From Lysobacterales bacterium (GTDB lineage: Bacteria > Pseudomonadota > Gammaproteobacteria > Xanthomonadales > Xanthomonadaceae): a DNA stretch of 64,000 nt. Positions 15,216 to 25,050 of the stretch are shown one piece after another; the first letter of the stretch is position 1; every line of letters begins with the position of its first letter. The notes under the pieces are model-generated. The model was not told where the DNA came from and ran no database searches. It saw only the letters and a program-made list of their open reading frames with translations. Position numbers and translations under genes: made by a program. The DNA lies in the NCBI GenBank assembly GCA_014946745.1, contig JADCRD010000001.1:2974427-3038426 (forward strand), written 5' to 3'.

Positions 15216-17288
15216 ATGGCCGAGCCGGCCACCGCCAGTCGCAGCAGCCAGCTGATGGGCATGCTGCGCCAGGGCCTCGGCGCCCCGCTCATCGTGCTGG
15301 TGATGATGGCGATGATCGTGGTGCCGCTGCCGCCGTTGGCGCTGGACGTGCTGTTCAGCTTCAACATCGCGATCTCGCTGGTGATCCTGCTGGCCGTGCT
15401 GTACGTGCAGCGGCCGCTGGAGTTCTCGGTGTTCCCCAGCATCCTGCTGATGGTGACCCTGCTGCGGCTGGCCTTGAACGTGGCCTCGACCCGGGTGGTG
15501 CTGCTGCACGGGCACGAAGGCCCGGATGCTGCCGGCAAGGTCATCGAGTCGTTCGCCGCTTTCGTCATCGGCGGCAACTTCGCGGTCGGCTTCGTGGTGT
15601 TCGCCATCCTCACCATCATCAACTTCGTGGTGGTGACCAAGGGTGCCGGCCGCGTCTCGGAAGTGTCGGCCCGCTTCATCCTCGACTCGCTGCCCGGCAA
15701 GCAGATGGCCATCGACGCCGACTTGAACGCCGGCCTGCTCTCGCGCGAAGAGGCCATGCGCCGGCGCGAAGAGGTGCGCGAGGAATCGGACTTCTACGGC
15801 TCGATGGACGGCGCGTCGAAGTTCATTCGCGGCGACGCCATCGCCGGCATCCTGATCCTGTTCATCAACCTCATCGGCGGCTTCGCCATCGGCATGGCCC
15901 AGCACGGCCTGTCCGCAGGCGAAGCGGCCGAGATCTACACCCTGCTGACCATCGGCGATGGCCTGGTCGCGCAGATCCCCGGGCTGCTGGTGTCGACCGC
16001 CGTGGCGATCCTGGTGACCCGCGTCTCGCGCTCGCAGGACATGAGCGGCACGGTGATGAACCAGCTGTTCGGGCAGTACAAGGCGCTGGCCATCGCCGCC
16101 ACCCTGCTGGGCGTGGTCGGCCTGGTGCCGGGCATGCCCAACTTTGCGTTCCTCAGCTTGGCCGCGGTGCTCGGCTACGCCGCCTGGGTGCTCTACCGGC
16201 GCAGCCTCGCGCCGGCACCCGCTGCCGTGGCCGAAGAGGCACCGAAGCCGGCGGCACCGACGGAGCTGAGCTGGGACGACCTGTCGCCGGTCGATTCGCT
16301 GGGCCTGGAAGTGGGCTACCGGCTGATTCCCCTGGTCGACCGCGCGCAGGGCGGCGAGCTGATGGCCCGCATCAAGGGGGTGCGCCGCAAGCTCACCCAG
16401 GAGCTGGGCTTTCTGATCCCGCCGGTGCACATCCGCGACAACCTGGAGTTCTCGCCCGGCGCCTACCGCATCCTGCTGCACGGCGTGCCGATCGGCGCTG
16501 GCGACATTCTTCCGGACCGCGAGCTGGCCCTGAACCCGGGGCGCCTGCCGGTCAACATCGACGGCGTGCCGACCCGGGACCCGGCCTTCGGCCTCGATGC
16601 GCTCTGGATCAGCCCGCTCAACCGCCGACAGGCTGAAGCGCTGGGCCTGACCGTGGTCGACCCCGCGACGGTGATGGCCACCCACGTCTCGCACCTGGTG
16701 CGCCAGCATGCGCCCGACCTGCTGGGCCACGAGGAGGTGCAGCAGCTGCTGACGGCACTTGGACGCAGCCATTCGAAGCTCGTCGAAGATTTGACGCCAA
16801 GAACCCTTCCGCTTTCCGTCATCGTCCGCGTCCTGCAGAACCTGCTGACGGAGAAAGTGCCGATCCGCCAGCTGCGGCGGATCTGCGAAGCCCTGCTCGA
16901 ACATGGCCCGAACACCCAGGACGCCGCGCAGTTGACCGCTGCCGTGCGCGCCGGACTGGGCCGTTTCATCGTCCAGGAGATCAACGGCCTCGCCCCCGAA
17001 CTGCCGGTCTACACCCTGGCCCCGCCGCTGGAACGGGTGTTGCAGGAGTCCGTCAGCGGCAACGGCGCCGCGCTGGAACCGGGACTCGCCGAACGCATGC
17101 ACCAGTCGCTGCTGGAGTGCGTGAAACGGCAGGAAGCGGTCGGCGAGCCCGCCGTGCTGCTGGTGCCGGGGCCGGTGCGATCGCTGATCGCCAAGCTCAC
17201 CCGCACCGGGATTCCCGAGCTTCATGTGCTGGCCTACCACGAGGTGCCGGACGACAAGAAGCTCAAGCTGGTCGGCAACGTCGGCTGA
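15216..17288 (+). CDS. flhA: flagellar export gate protein FlhA
   Basis: The 690-residue protein begins three bases after flhB. The first 320 residues carry eight membrane helices with the conserved FHIPEP-type region (PLEFSVFPSILLMVTLLRLA, NVASTRVVLL). The cytoplasmic half has the expected domains (LSWDDLSPVDSLGLEVGYRL, RDNLEFSPGAYRILLHGVPI and the DLTPRTLPLSVIVRVLQNLL helices). FlhA forms the nonameric ring that docks chaperone-substrate complexes and uses the proton gradient. Confidence 0.95.
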   Translation: MAEPATASRSSQLMGMLRQGLGAPLIVLVMMAMIVVPLPPLALDVLFSFNIAISLVILLAVLYVQRPLEFSVFPSILLMVTLLRLALNVASTRVVLLHGHEGPDAAGKVIESFAAFVIGGNFAVGFVVFAILTIINFVVVTKGAGRVSEVSARFILDSLPGKQMAIDADLNAGLLSREEAMRRREEVREESDFYGSMDGASKFIRGDAIAGILILFINLIGGFAIGMAQHGLSAGEAAEIYTLLTIGDGLVAQIPGLLVSTAVAILVTRVSRSQDMSGTVMNQLFGQYKALAIAATLLGVVGLVPGMPNFAFLSLAAVLGYAAWVLYRRSLAPAPAAVAEEAPKPAAPTELSWDDLSPVDSLGLEVGYRLIPLVDRAQGGELMARIKGVRRKLTQELGFLIPPVHIRDNLEFSPGAYRILLHGVPIGAGDILPDRELALNPGRLPVNIDGVPTRDPAFGLDALWISPLNRRQAEALGLTVVDPATVMATHVSHLVRQHAPDLLGHEEVQQLLTALGRSHSKLVEDLTPRTLPLSVIVRVLQNLLTEKVPIRQLRRICEALLEHGPNTQDAAQLTAAVRAGLGRFIVQEINGLAPELPVYTLAPPLERVLQESVSGNGAALEPGLAERMHQSLLECVKRQEAVGEPAVLLVPGPVRSLIAKLTRTGIPELHVLAYHEVPDDKKLKLVGNVG

Positions 17289-17356
17289 GGTGATCGCCCT
17301 GCGGGGCAGGCGCCCAGCGCGGCATTCGAGTCCACGAGTACAGGCGGAAAGCGCTC

Positions 17357-18787
17357 ATGAAGATCAAACGGTTCTTTGCCCAGGACATGCGCACCGCGCT
17401 GCGTCTGGTGCGCGAGGAGCAGGGCCCGAATGCGGTGATCCTGTCGAACCGTCGCGTCGAGGGCGGCGTCGAGGTGGTCAGCGCCACCGACTACGACGAG
17501 TCGCTGGTCCAGCAGTCGCTGACGGCCGCACGCCGCGCCGCCGAAGCGGCCAGCGAAGCACCGGCCGCCGCTGCGGTTGCGGTCGCGCCTGCGCCCCGCA
17601 CCGAAGCGCCACGCGCGCCCAGCGCCCTGATCAGCCCGCCGGCGCCCCCGCCGCCGCCAGACCGTCTGCTGCCGCCGCAGGCCGCGCAAGTCGCGGCGGT
17701 GGCGCGAGCGGAAGCCATGAACCCGCGTGCACCGGCTGCCGTGTCCGTCGCACCGGCGCCGCGCACGCAGCTGGCTGCAGTAGAGTCACCACAGCGGCCG
17801 ATCACCGCCATCGACCAGGTCGAGCGCGCGGCCGCGCGCCGACTCACCCGCATCCCCGACCAGGTCGCCCAGCTCTGCGTGGAAGACCCGCAGATCGCCG
17901 AGATGAAGCGCGAGATGGCGCTGCTGCGCGACAGCCTCAAGAAAGAGCTGGAGCGCTTCTCCGACCAGCGCATGCGGCTGTCGCCGGCGCGCGCGGCGGC
18001 CTTCGAGGAGCTCGCCGGCTACGGCTGCGATGAGGGCTTCGCTCGCGGCATCGTCGAGCGCATCCCCGCCGACCTCGATCCGCAGCGCGCGCGCGGACTG
18101 CTGCTGGGCCAGCTCGCGAAGTCGCTGCGCGTCTGCGAGGACGAGCCCATCGCCCACGGCGGCGTGGTCGCCCTGGTCGGCCCGACCGGCGTCGGCAAGA
18201 CCACCACCCTGGCCAAGCTGGCGGCGCGCTACGCCGCCCAGCACAGCGCCCGCGACGTCGCCCTGGTCACCACCGACGGTTTCCGCATCGGCGCCCGCGA
18301 GCAGCTGTTCACCTACGGACGCCTACTCGGCATGCCGGTGATCGAAGTCGCCAACCCGGGCGAGCTGGGCGAAACCCTGGACCGCCTCGGCGACTACCGG
18401 CTGGTGCTGGTCGACACCGCGGGGCTCTCGCACCGCGATCTCGCGCTCGGCGCGCAGCTGTCGGCGCTGGCCAAGCTGCGCCACGTCAATACCCAGCTGG
18501 TGCTGCCGGCCAACACACACGCGGACGACCTCGACGAAGTGGTGCGCCGCTTCGGCATCGCCCGGCCGCGCGGCGTCGTGCTGAGCAAGGTCGACGAGAC
18601 CGGCCGCCTGGGCGCCGCGCTCGGCGTGACCGTGCGCCACGGCCTGCCGATCAGCTACCTCACCGACGGCCAGCGCGTGCCCGAAGACATCCACCGCGCC
18701 GAGGCCCACCGCCTCGCCCTGCGCGTGACCGAGCAGCGCCGCGGCAGCAGCCACCTGCACGAGGAGATCGAGCATGTCGCAGGGTGA
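17357..18787 (+). CDS. flhF: flagellar placement GTPase FlhF
   Basis: The 476-residue protein has the N-terminal basic region (MKIKRFFAQDMRTALRLVRE), a long Ala/Pro-rich linker (about 60-150), an N domain, and an SRP-type GTPase domain with Walker A GPTGVGKTTTLAKLAARYA (about residues 275-293), DTAGL and a final KVDE motif. FlhF marks the pole for the first flagellar parts in polarly flagellated bacteria. The linker is longer than in many relatives. It overlaps flhG by 14 bases. Confidence 0.95.
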   Translation: MKIKRFFAQDMRTALRLVREEQGPNAVILSNRRVEGGVEVVSATDYDESLVQQSLTAARRAAEAASEAPAAAAVAVAPAPRTEAPRAPSALISPPAPPPPPDRLLPPQAAQVAAVARAEAMNPRAPAAVSVAPAPRTQLAAVESPQRPITAIDQVERAAARRLTRIPDQVAQLCVEDPQIAEMKREMALLRDSLKKELERFSDQRMRLSPARAAAFEELAGYGCDEGFARGIVERIPADLDPQRARGLLLGQLAKSLRVCEDEPIAHGGVVALVGPTGVGKTTTLAKLAARYAAQHSARDVALVTTDGFRIGAREQLFTYGRLLGMPVIEVANPGELGETLDRLGDYRLVLVDTAGLSHRDLALGAQLSALAKLRHVNTQLVLPANTHADDLDEVVRRFGIARPRGVVLSKVDETGRLGAALGVTVRHGLPISYLTDGQRVPEDIHRAEAHRLALRVTEQRRGSSHLHEEIEHVAG

Positions 18788-19661
18788 TGCCCGCGCCGAT
18801 GCCCCCATGGACGATCAGGCGCAGGGCTTGCGCAAGCCACGGGTGAAGCCCGTGCGGGTGATCGCCGTCAGCGGCGGCAAGGGCGGCGTCGGCAAGACCA
18901 GCGTGTCGGTCAACCTCGCTGTGGCCCTGGCCGATGCCGGGCGCCACGTCATGCTGCTCGACGCGGATCTCGGCCTGGCCAATGTCGATGTGCTGCTCGG
19001 CCTGTCGCCGCGCTTCACCCTGGCCGACGTCATCGAAGGCCGCTGCCAGCTGCAGGACACGATTCTCGAAGGGCCGCACGGGCTCGCCGTGATTCCCGCG
19101 GCCTCAGGCAAGCGCGCGATGGCCGAGCTGTCGGCGCCCGAGCAGGTCGGCCTAATCCGCGCGTTCTCCGAGCTCGATCGCGAGGTCGACGTGATGGTGG
19201 TCGACACCGCCGCCGGCATCCACGAGAGCGTGCTGACCTTCGCCCAGGCCGCGCAGGACGTGATCCTGGTGGTCTGCAACGAACCGGCCTCGATCACCGA
19301 CGCCTATGCGCTGATCAAGGTGCTCTCGCGCGAGCGCGGCGTGAACCGCGTGCACATCCTCGCCAACATGGTGCGCAGCCCGGCCGAAGGGCGCGAGCTG
19401 TTCGACAAGCTCTCGCGCGTCACCGACCGCTTCCTCGACGTCACCGTCAGCCTGCTTGGCATCATTCCCCACGACGAGTGGCTGCGCCGCGCGATCCAGC
19501 GCCAGCAGGCGGTCGTCGAGGCCTTTCCGGCCTGCCCCTCCGCGCACGCCCTGCGCGGCATCGCCCGTCGCATCGACCAGTGGAGCGCGCCCAGCGGCCC
19601 GCGCGGCCCGGTCGAGTTCTTCGTGGAGCGCCTGGTCGCTCCGCCCGAGGCGCATGTGTGA
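18774..19661 (+). CDS. flhG: flagellar number regulator FlhG (FleN), MinD/ParA ATPase
   Basis: The 295-residue protein has a deviant Walker A (SGGKGGVGKTSVSVNLA, about residues 31-47), MLLDADLGLANVDVLLGL and VDTAAGIHESVL, as in FlhG/FleN. A polar N-terminus carries a DQAQGLRK segment; in pseudomonads such a stretch helps activate FlhF. It limits flagellar number and in pseudomonads restrains FleQ. The stop overlaps the fliA ATG by one base. Confidence 0.95.
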   Translation: MSQGDARADAPMDDQAQGLRKPRVKPVRVIAVSGGKGGVGKTSVSVNLAVALADAGRHVMLLDADLGLANVDVLLGLSPRFTLADVIEGRCQLQDTILEGPHGLAVIPAASGKRAMAELSAPEQVGLIRAFSELDREVDVMVVDTAAGIHESVLTFAQAAQDVILVVCNEPASITDAYALIKVLSRERGVNRVHILANMVRSPAEGRELFDKLSRVTDRFLDVTVSLLGIIPHDEWLRRAIQRQQAVVEAFPACPSAHALRGIARRIDQWSAPSGPRGPVEFFVERLVAPPEAHV

Positions 19662-20407
19662 TGTCGCAGGCGGAAGCCGAATACCGCGCGGTCCGCCGAC
19701 CGGACGCCAACGAGACCGTGGCCCAGCACGGCACCCTGGTGGCGCGCATCGCCCACCACCTGGTGGCGCGACTGCCGGCCAGCGTTGACGTCAACGACCT
19801 GATCCAGGCCGGCATGATCGGCCTGATCGAAGCCTCGCGCAGCTACGACGCAAGCCAAGGCGCGGCCTTCGAAACCTATGCCTCGATCCGCATCCGCGGC
19901 GCCATGCTGGACGAGATCCGGCGCGGTGACTGGGTGCCGCGCAGCGTGCACCGTCGCGTGCGCGAACTGACCGCCGCCACGGCCGCGATTGAACAGAGAA
20001 CCGGCCGCGCCGCCCGCGACGTCGATGTGGCGCAGGCGATGCAGATTCCGGTCGAAGAGCTGAACCGTCTGCTCGAAGATGCCTCGCGCGGGCAGGTGCT
20101 CAGCATCGATGCGCATGCGGATGAATCGGGCGAACTGCGCCTGCCGACCAGCACCGCCGCCAGCTCGGCGGCCGTGGGCGTCGAGCGCGAGGCCTTCGCC
20201 AACGACCTTGCGGCAGCGATCGGCAAGCTGCCCGAGCGCGAGCAGCTGGTGATGAGCCTGTACTACGAGCAGGAGTTGAACCTGCGCGAGATCGGCGCGG
20301 TGCTTGGCGTCACCGAATCGCGGGTCTGCCAGTTGCATGGGCAGGCTCTGGTGCGCCTGCGCTCCCGCCTAGCCGACTGGATCCAGGATCCCGTCGAAGC
20401 CGACTGA
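19661..20407 (+). CDS. fliA: flagellar sigma factor FliA (sigma28)
   Basis: The 248-residue protein starts at the ATG overlapping the flhG stop. It has region 2 (VNDLIQAGMIGLIEASRSYD, then FETYASIRIRGAMLDEIRRG, DWVPRSVHRRVREL), region 3 and region 4 (LPEREQLVMSLYYEQELNLR, then LGVTESRVCQLHGQALVRLR), all typical of FliA. It directs transcription of late flagellar and chemotaxis genes. No anti-sigma FlgM gene is seen in the window. Confidence 0.95.
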   Translation: MSQAEAEYRAVRRPDANETVAQHGTLVARIAHHLVARLPASVDVNDLIQAGMIGLIEASRSYDASQGAAFETYASIRIRGAMLDEIRRGDWVPRSVHRRVRELTAATAAIEQRTGRAARDVDVAQAMQIPVEELNRLLEDASRGQVLSIDAHADESGELRLPTSTAASSAAVGVEREAFANDLAAAIGKLPEREQLVMSLYYEQELNLREIGAVLGVTESRVCQLHGQALVRLRSRLADWIQDPVEAD

Positions 20408-20449
20408 CCCCGTCCCTACCCACGATCCTCTCCTGACGAGCCGTCTCCC

Positions 20450-20842
20450 ATGGACAAGAACATCAAGATCCTCATCGTCGATGACTTCTCAACGATGCGC
20501 CGGATCGTCAAGAACCTGCTCAACGACCTCGGCTTCCAGATCACCTCCGAAGCCGAGGACGGCAACAGCGCGCTGGCGCACCTGCGTTCAGCCCCCTGTG
20601 ACCTGGTGATCACCGACTGGAACATGCCGGGCATGACCGGGATCGAGCTGCTGAAGTCGATCCGCACCGACCCCAAGCTGGCGCATCTGCCGGTGCTGAT
20701 GGTCACCGCCGAAGCCAAGCGCGAACAGATCATCGAAGCCGCGCAGAGCGGGGTGAACGGCTACATCATCAAGCCGTTCACCGCCCAGACCCTGCAGGAA
20801 AAGCTGCAGAAGATCTTCGAACGCATGGGCAGCGCCGCATGA
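20450..20842 (+). CDS. cheY: chemotaxis response regulator CheY
   Basis: The 130-residue receiver has the acidic pair Asp11-Asp12, phospho-acceptor Asp56 ([13 protein letters not shown]), Thr in MVTAEAK, and Lys108 in YIIKPF. It has no output domain, so it should bind FliM when phosphorylated. It lies four bases over the cheZ start and is cognate to cheA at 21485 by position. A second, diverged CheY is encoded at 27628. Confidence 0.95.
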   Translation: MDKNIKILIVDDFSTMRRIVKNLLNDLGFQITSEAEDGNSALAHLRSAPCDLVITDWNMPGMTGIELLKSIRTDPKLAHLPVLMVTAEAKREQIIEAAQSGVNGYIIKPFTAQTLQEKLQKIFERMGSAA

Positions 20843-21471
20843 ACGCTTCCGCAGCAGAGCGCGAGCACCTGCTGCACCTGATGCATGCGGCGCTGGGCGC
20901 ACTCGAACAGGGTGACGACACGCTCTACCGCAGCTGCATCGAGTCGCTGGCCCAGTGGCGCTCGCGGCCGATCTACGCCGCCATCGACCGGCTGGCCCGC
21001 GAGTTGACCGGCGCCTTGGCCAAACTGCCGATCGACGCGCGCCTGGGCGCGCTGGCGGGCGAAGAGCTGCCGGATGCGCGCGCGCGGCTGAGCTTCGTGG
21101 TGCAAACCACGGAGGAGGCCACCCACCGCACGCTCGATCTCGTCGAGGACTGCCGCAACCGCATCGACATGCTGCGCAGCCAGGGCCTGGACTCGGCCGT
21201 CGAGAACGAACTGATGAGCGTGCGCAGCAATCTGTCGAGCATCGCGCTGGCGCAGGAGTACCAGGACCTCACCGGCCAGACCATCAAGCGCGTGGTCGGC
21301 CTGGTGCAGCAGGTCGAGCAGGCGATCGGCAAGATCAGCCATGCGCTGGGCATGCCTGAGCAGCGCCGTGACACCGGCATCGAAGCGCAGGGCCCGGCCC
21401 TGCCAGGCATCGACCGTCATGGCGTGAGCCAGGACGACGCCGATGACCTGCTGGCCGGTCTGGGACTCTGA
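20839..21471 (+). CDS. cheZ: CheY phosphatase CheZ
   Basis: The 210-residue helical protein contains the catalytic segment [17 protein letters not shown]; Gln142 aligns with the catalytic Gln of enteric CheZ. The acidic C-terminal peptide [13 protein letters not shown] is the CheY-P docking tail. It ends signalling by dephosphorylating CheY. It starts in an ATGA overlap with cheY. Confidence 0.95.
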   Translation: MNASAAEREHLLHLMHAALGALEQGDDTLYRSCIESLAQWRSRPIYAAIDRLARELTGALAKLPIDARLGALAGEELPDARARLSFVVQTTEEATHRTLDLVEDCRNRIDMLRSQGLDSAVENELMSVRSNLSSIALAQEYQDLTGQTIKRVVGLVQQVEQAIGKISHALGMPEQRRDTGIEAQGPALPGIDRHGVSQDDADDLLAGLGL

Positions 21472-21484
21472 CGGGCACTCTGAC

Positions 21485-23287
21485 ATGAGCGGACACGACG
21501 ACATCGCCGCGGACTTCCTGGTCGAGGCCAGTGAGATTGCCGAGCGCCTGGGGGATGAGCTGGTGCAGCTGGAGATCCAGCCGCAGGACACCAATCTGCT
21601 GAACGCGATCTTCCGCGGCTTCCACACCATCAAGGGCGGGGCCAGCTTTCTCAACTTCTCCCCGCTGGTAGAGCTCTGCCACGGCGTCGAGGAACTCTTC
21701 GACCTGCTGCGCAAGGGCCGCCTCGCGGTCGACGGCGAGCTGTTCGACCTTGCCCAGGGCGCGCTCGACCATCTCTCCGGCCAGCTGGCCGCGCTGCGCG
21801 GCGGCGCGCCAGCGGAGCGTGCCTCCGAACACCTGTTGAACGCGATCCGGATCGCTGCCCTGCCGGATGCGAGCGCTCCGACCGCGCCCGCACCCGCCAA
21901 GCCCGCGCCGACGCCGGCCGCCACGCCAGCGAAAGCCAAGACGAACGGCAGCGAGAGCATTACCGAGGACGAGTTCGAAGCGCTGGTCGACATGTTCCAG
22001 GCCGCGCAGCAGGTGCCGGCCGGCAAGCCCACGCCGCTGCCGAAAACGCCGGTGCAGACGCCGACGCCGCGCCCATCCGCCGCGCCCGCGCCACCGTCGC
22101 CCGCAGCCGCGAGTGGCGCCGCAGCCAAGGCCGCGCCGCCGGCCGAGAGCAGCGTGCGCGTCGACACCAAGCGTCTCGATGGGCTGATGAACCTGGTCGG
22201 CGAACTGGTGCTGGCGCGCAACCGTCTGAAGGCCTTGCGTCGACGCACCCGCGACGAGGACATGGAGCGCGCTGTCTCCAACCTCGACGTGGTCACCGCA
22301 CGCCTGCAGGCCGAGGTGATGCGCGTGCGCATGCAGCCGGTCGGGCGCGCGTTCTCGCGCTTCCCCAAGGTCGCGCGCGATGTCGCCCGCACGCTGAAGA
22401 AAGAAGTCAACGTCCAGCTGATCGGCGAAGACACCGAGCTGGACAAGAACCTGGTCGAAGCGCTGTCCGATCCGCTGATCCACCTGGTGCGCAATGCGAT
22501 CGATCACGGCATCGAAGCGCCCGACCGCCGCGAGTCGATCGGCAAGCCCCGCGCCGGCACGCTCAAGCTGTCGGCGCAGCAGGAGGGCGACCACATCGTC
22601 ATCATCGTCGCCGACGACGGCGGTGGCATCGACCCCGACATGCTGCGCACCAAGGCGCGCGAGAAGGGGCTGATCGATGCCGACACCGCAGCCAGGCTTT
22701 CGCCCACCGAGGCGCTGCAGCTGATCTTTCTGCCGGGCTTCTCGACCAAGGAGCAGGCCACTGATATCTCCGGCCGCGGCGTCGGCATGGACGTGGTCAA
22801 GAGCAAGCTGGCCGAGCTGAATGGTCAGGTGCTGATCGAATCCACCCGCGGCGAAGGCACCCGCTTCGTGATCCGCGTGCCGCTGACGCTGGCGATCCTG
22901 CCCACGCTGATGGTGACCGCTGCGGGTCGGCCCTACGCGCTGCCGCTGTCCAACGTGCTGGAGGTGTTCAAGTATCGGGAGAGCCTGGTGCGCTTCATCG
23001 ACGGCCACGAGGTGCTGGACCTGCGACAGCAGACCTTTCCGCTGGTGTTTCTGCGGCGCTGGCTGGGCAAGCCGGTCTCGACCGAGGACGCGGGCGTGGT
23101 GGTGGTGCAGACGCAGAACCGCAAGCTCGGCATCGTGGTCGACCAGGTCCGCGGGCGCGAGGAAGTGGTGGTCAAGCCGCTGCCGCAGTCGCTGCGCGGG
23201 CTCACCGGATTGGCCGCCGCGACGATTACCGGCGACGGAAATCTGGCGCTGATCCTCGACATCGCCGGCCTGCAGAACGCGGTCTAG
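21485..23287 (+). CDS. cheA: chemotaxis histidine kinase CheA (first)
   Basis: The 600-residue protein starts at MSGHDDIAAD; an upstream in-frame GTG would overlap cheZ. Domains in order: Hpt with His47 (GFHTIKGGASFLNF); a long Ala/Pro/Lys linker with an ITEDEFEALVDMFQAAQQ helix in place of a clear P2; the dimer helices (RVDTKRLDGLMNLVGELVLA); the ATPase domain ([36 protein letters not shown]); and a CheW-like domain (about 470-600). It phosphorylates CheY in response to receptor arrays. The poorly conserved P2 region is the one unusual point. Confidence 0.95.
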   Translation: MSGHDDIAADFLVEASEIAERLGDELVQLEIQPQDTNLLNAIFRGFHTIKGGASFLNFSPLVELCHGVEELFDLLRKGRLAVDGELFDLAQGALDHLSGQLAALRGGAPAERASEHLLNAIRIAALPDASAPTAPAPAKPAPTPAATPAKAKTNGSESITEDEFEALVDMFQAAQQVPAGKPTPLPKTPVQTPTPRPSAAPAPPSPAAASGAAAKAAPPAESSVRVDTKRLDGLMNLVGELVLARNRLKALRRRTRDEDMERAVSNLDVVTARLQAEVMRVRMQPVGRAFSRFPKVARDVARTLKKEVNVQLIGEDTELDKNLVEALSDPLIHLVRNAIDHGIEAPDRRESIGKPRAGTLKLSAQQEGDHIVIIVADDGGGIDPDMLRTKAREKGLIDADTAARLSPTEALQLIFLPGFSTKEQATDISGRGVGMDVVKSKLAELNGQVLIESTRGEGTRFVIRVPLTLAILPTLMVTAAGRPYALPLSNVLEVFKYRESLVRFIDGHEVLDLRQQTFPLVFLRRWLGKPVSTEDAGVVVVQTQNRKLGIVVDQVRGREEVVVKPLPQSLRGLTGLAAATITGDGNLALILDIAGLQNAV

Positions 23288-23368
23288 GCCCCACGCCGAC
23301 CGCCTCGCCACGCTGCCGATGATCTCCCCACCCTCAAGCCCCGAGCGCCAAGGCCGCTAGCGTTCCGC

Positions 23369-24109
23369 ATGGATATCCTGAGTGTCATCGGCATTGTGCT
23401 GGGCCTCGTCGCCATCATCGGCGGTGCGGTCGCGAAGGGTGCCGGCCTGTCCTCGCTGTGGTCGGCGGCGGCCTTCATCATCGTCATCGTGGGCACGCTC
23501 GCCGCCATCCTGGTGCAGACGCCCATGCGGACCTTCCGCCGCGCGCTGCAGATCTTCGTGTGGATCGTCAAGCCGCCCGAAGATCCCGGACGCCAGCTGC
23601 TCACCCAGATCGTCAACTGGAGCACGCGCGCACGCAAGGACGGTTTGCTCGGGCTTGAGAACGACATCGGCAAGCTGTCCGACCCGTTTCTGCGCAAGGG
23701 CCTGCAGATGCTGGTCGACGGCAACGAACCCGACACCCTGCGCAAAGTGCTGGAGATCGATCTCACCAGCCAGGAGCAGACCGATCTGGCGGCCGCCAAG
23801 GTGTTCGAAGGCATGGGCGTCTATGCGCCCACGTTGGGCATCATCGGCGCGGTGCTGGGCCTGATGGCGGTCATGCAGAACCTCGCGGACCCGTCCAAGC
23901 TCGGCGTGGGTATCGCGGCGGCGTTTACCGCGACCATCTACGGCATCGCCTCGGCCAACCTGTTCTTCCTGCCCGTCGCGGCCAAGCTGAAGTCGGTGAT
24001 CCGCCAGCGCGCGCGCACCCGCGAGCTGGTCATCGAAGGCCTGATTGCGATCGCCGAGGGCGAGAATCCGCGCAATCTCGAATCGCGCCTGCAGGGCTAC
24101 CTGCCGTGA
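23369..24109 (+). CDS. motC: flagellar stator protein MotC (MotA/TolQ family)
   Basis: The 246-residue protein shows the MotA layout: two N-terminal helices (LSVIGIVLGLVAIIGGAVAK, LWSAAAFIIVIVGTLAAILV), a cytoplasmic loop with RTFRRALQIFVWIVKPPEDP and ARKDGLLGLENDIGKL, and two later helices (GVYAPTLGIIGAVLGLMAVM, ATIYGIASANLFFLPVAAKL). Paired with MotD it forms a proton-driven stator; in Pseudomonas this second stator set helps swarming. No good ribosome site precedes this ATG. See the rejected list for a marginal sigma28 match just upstream. Confidence 0.95.
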   Translation: MDILSVIGIVLGLVAIIGGAVAKGAGLSSLWSAAAFIIVIVGTLAAILVQTPMRTFRRALQIFVWIVKPPEDPGRQLLTQIVNWSTRARKDGLLGLENDIGKLSDPFLRKGLQMLVDGNEPDTLRKVLEIDLTSQEQTDLAAAKVFEGMGVYAPTLGIIGAVLGLMAVMQNLADPSKLGVGIAAAFTATIYGIASANLFFLPVAAKLKSVIRQRARTRELVIEGLIAIAEGENPRNLESRLQGYLP

Positions 24110-24183
24110 GTCGCCGCCGCGCCCGTGGCGGCCGCGGCGCGCCGCTTGCAGGGTAGGCCCGCACCTGCCGCCTGCGAGTCGCC

Positions 24184-25047
24184 ATGGGCCGTCGACACAG
24201 CCACGAAGAGCACGCCAATCACGAGGCCTGGGCGATTCCCTACGGCGACCTCGTGACCCTGCTGCTGGCCTTTTTCGTCGTGATGTACTCGATTTCCTCG
24301 GTCAACGAGGGCAAGTACCGGGTGGTGTCGAACTCGCTGTCGGAGGCCTTCGGCGGCCCCGGCAAACATATTCTCCCGGTGCAGTTCGGCGAGCTGCAGC
24401 CCGACGGAGCCCGGCTCGATGCGCGCTCGATCATCGGCAGCCAGCTGCCGATGGGCCTGGTCGCCGAACGGATCGCGCAAAGCCTGCCCGAGGAGGAGCG
24501 CCAGCGCTGGCTGGACCAGCGCGCCCGCGAGAACGCTCTGCAGCAAGGCCGCTCGCGCGACGCGCTGTCGGCCATCGCAAGCGATATCGAGCAGGCGCTC
24601 GACACCCTGATCCTCGAAGACATCGTGCAGGTGTACCGGCGGGGTGACTGGCTGGAGGTCGAGATCAAGTCCGACATGCTGTTCGCCTCCGGCTCGGCGG
24701 CGCCACGTCCGGAAGCCTTGGCCGCGGTCACCCGCGTCGCCCAGGTGCTGCGCGACGCGCCCAACCTGATCCGCATCGAAGGCCATACCGACAACGTGCC
24801 GATCGCGACCGCGCTGTTTCCCAGCAACTGGGAACTGTCGGCGGCGCGCGCGGCCAGCATCGCCCGCGTGCTGGTCGGCTCCGGCGTGGCCCCGGGCCGG
24901 CTCACCGTGGTCGGCTACGGCGAGTTCCAGCCGGTGGCCGACAACCTCAGCGAAGGCGGCCGCAACGCCAACCGTCGCGTCGTGCTGGTGATCCTCGCCC
25001 GCAGCGACGCCGAAGACGCACTCACCCCCCCGCAGGAGGGCCCGTAA
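24184..25047 (+). CDS. motD: flagellar stator protein MotD (MotB family)
   Basis: The 287-residue protein has a polar, His-rich start, one membrane helix (IPYGDLVTLLLAFFVVMYSI) with the ion-coupling Asp22, a plug/linker region (about 45-150), and an OmpA/MotB peptidoglycan-binding domain (MLFASGSAAPRPEALAAV, IRIEGHTDNVPIATA, NRRVVLVIL). It anchors the MotC stator to the wall. It follows motC after 74 bases and abuts the ParA-like gene. Confidence 0.95.
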   Translation: MGRRHSHEEHANHEAWAIPYGDLVTLLLAFFVVMYSISSVNEGKYRVVSNSLSEAFGGPGKHILPVQFGELQPDGARLDARSIIGSQLPMGLVAERIAQSLPEEERQRWLDQRARENALQQGRSRDALSAIASDIEQALDTLILEDIVQVYRRGDWLEVEIKSDMLFASGSAAPRPEALAAVTRVAQVLRDAPNLIRIEGHTDNVPIATALFPSNWELSAARAASIARVLVGSGVAPGRLTVVGYGEFQPVADNLSEGGRNANRRVVLVILARSDAEDALTPPQEGP

Positions 25048-25050
25048 GCC

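Noticed and set aside
13932-17240. A 1102-codon open frame on the minus strand across fliR, flhB and flhA
   Set aside because: It is antisense to three certain genes, its product is His/Gln/Arg-rich without family features, and long antisense frames are expected at this GC content.
23334-23360. sigma28-like promoter (TCAAG-N14-GCCGCTAG) before motC
   Set aside because: The spacing fits, but the -10 has two mismatches and the start codon is only eight bases beyond, leaving almost no leader.
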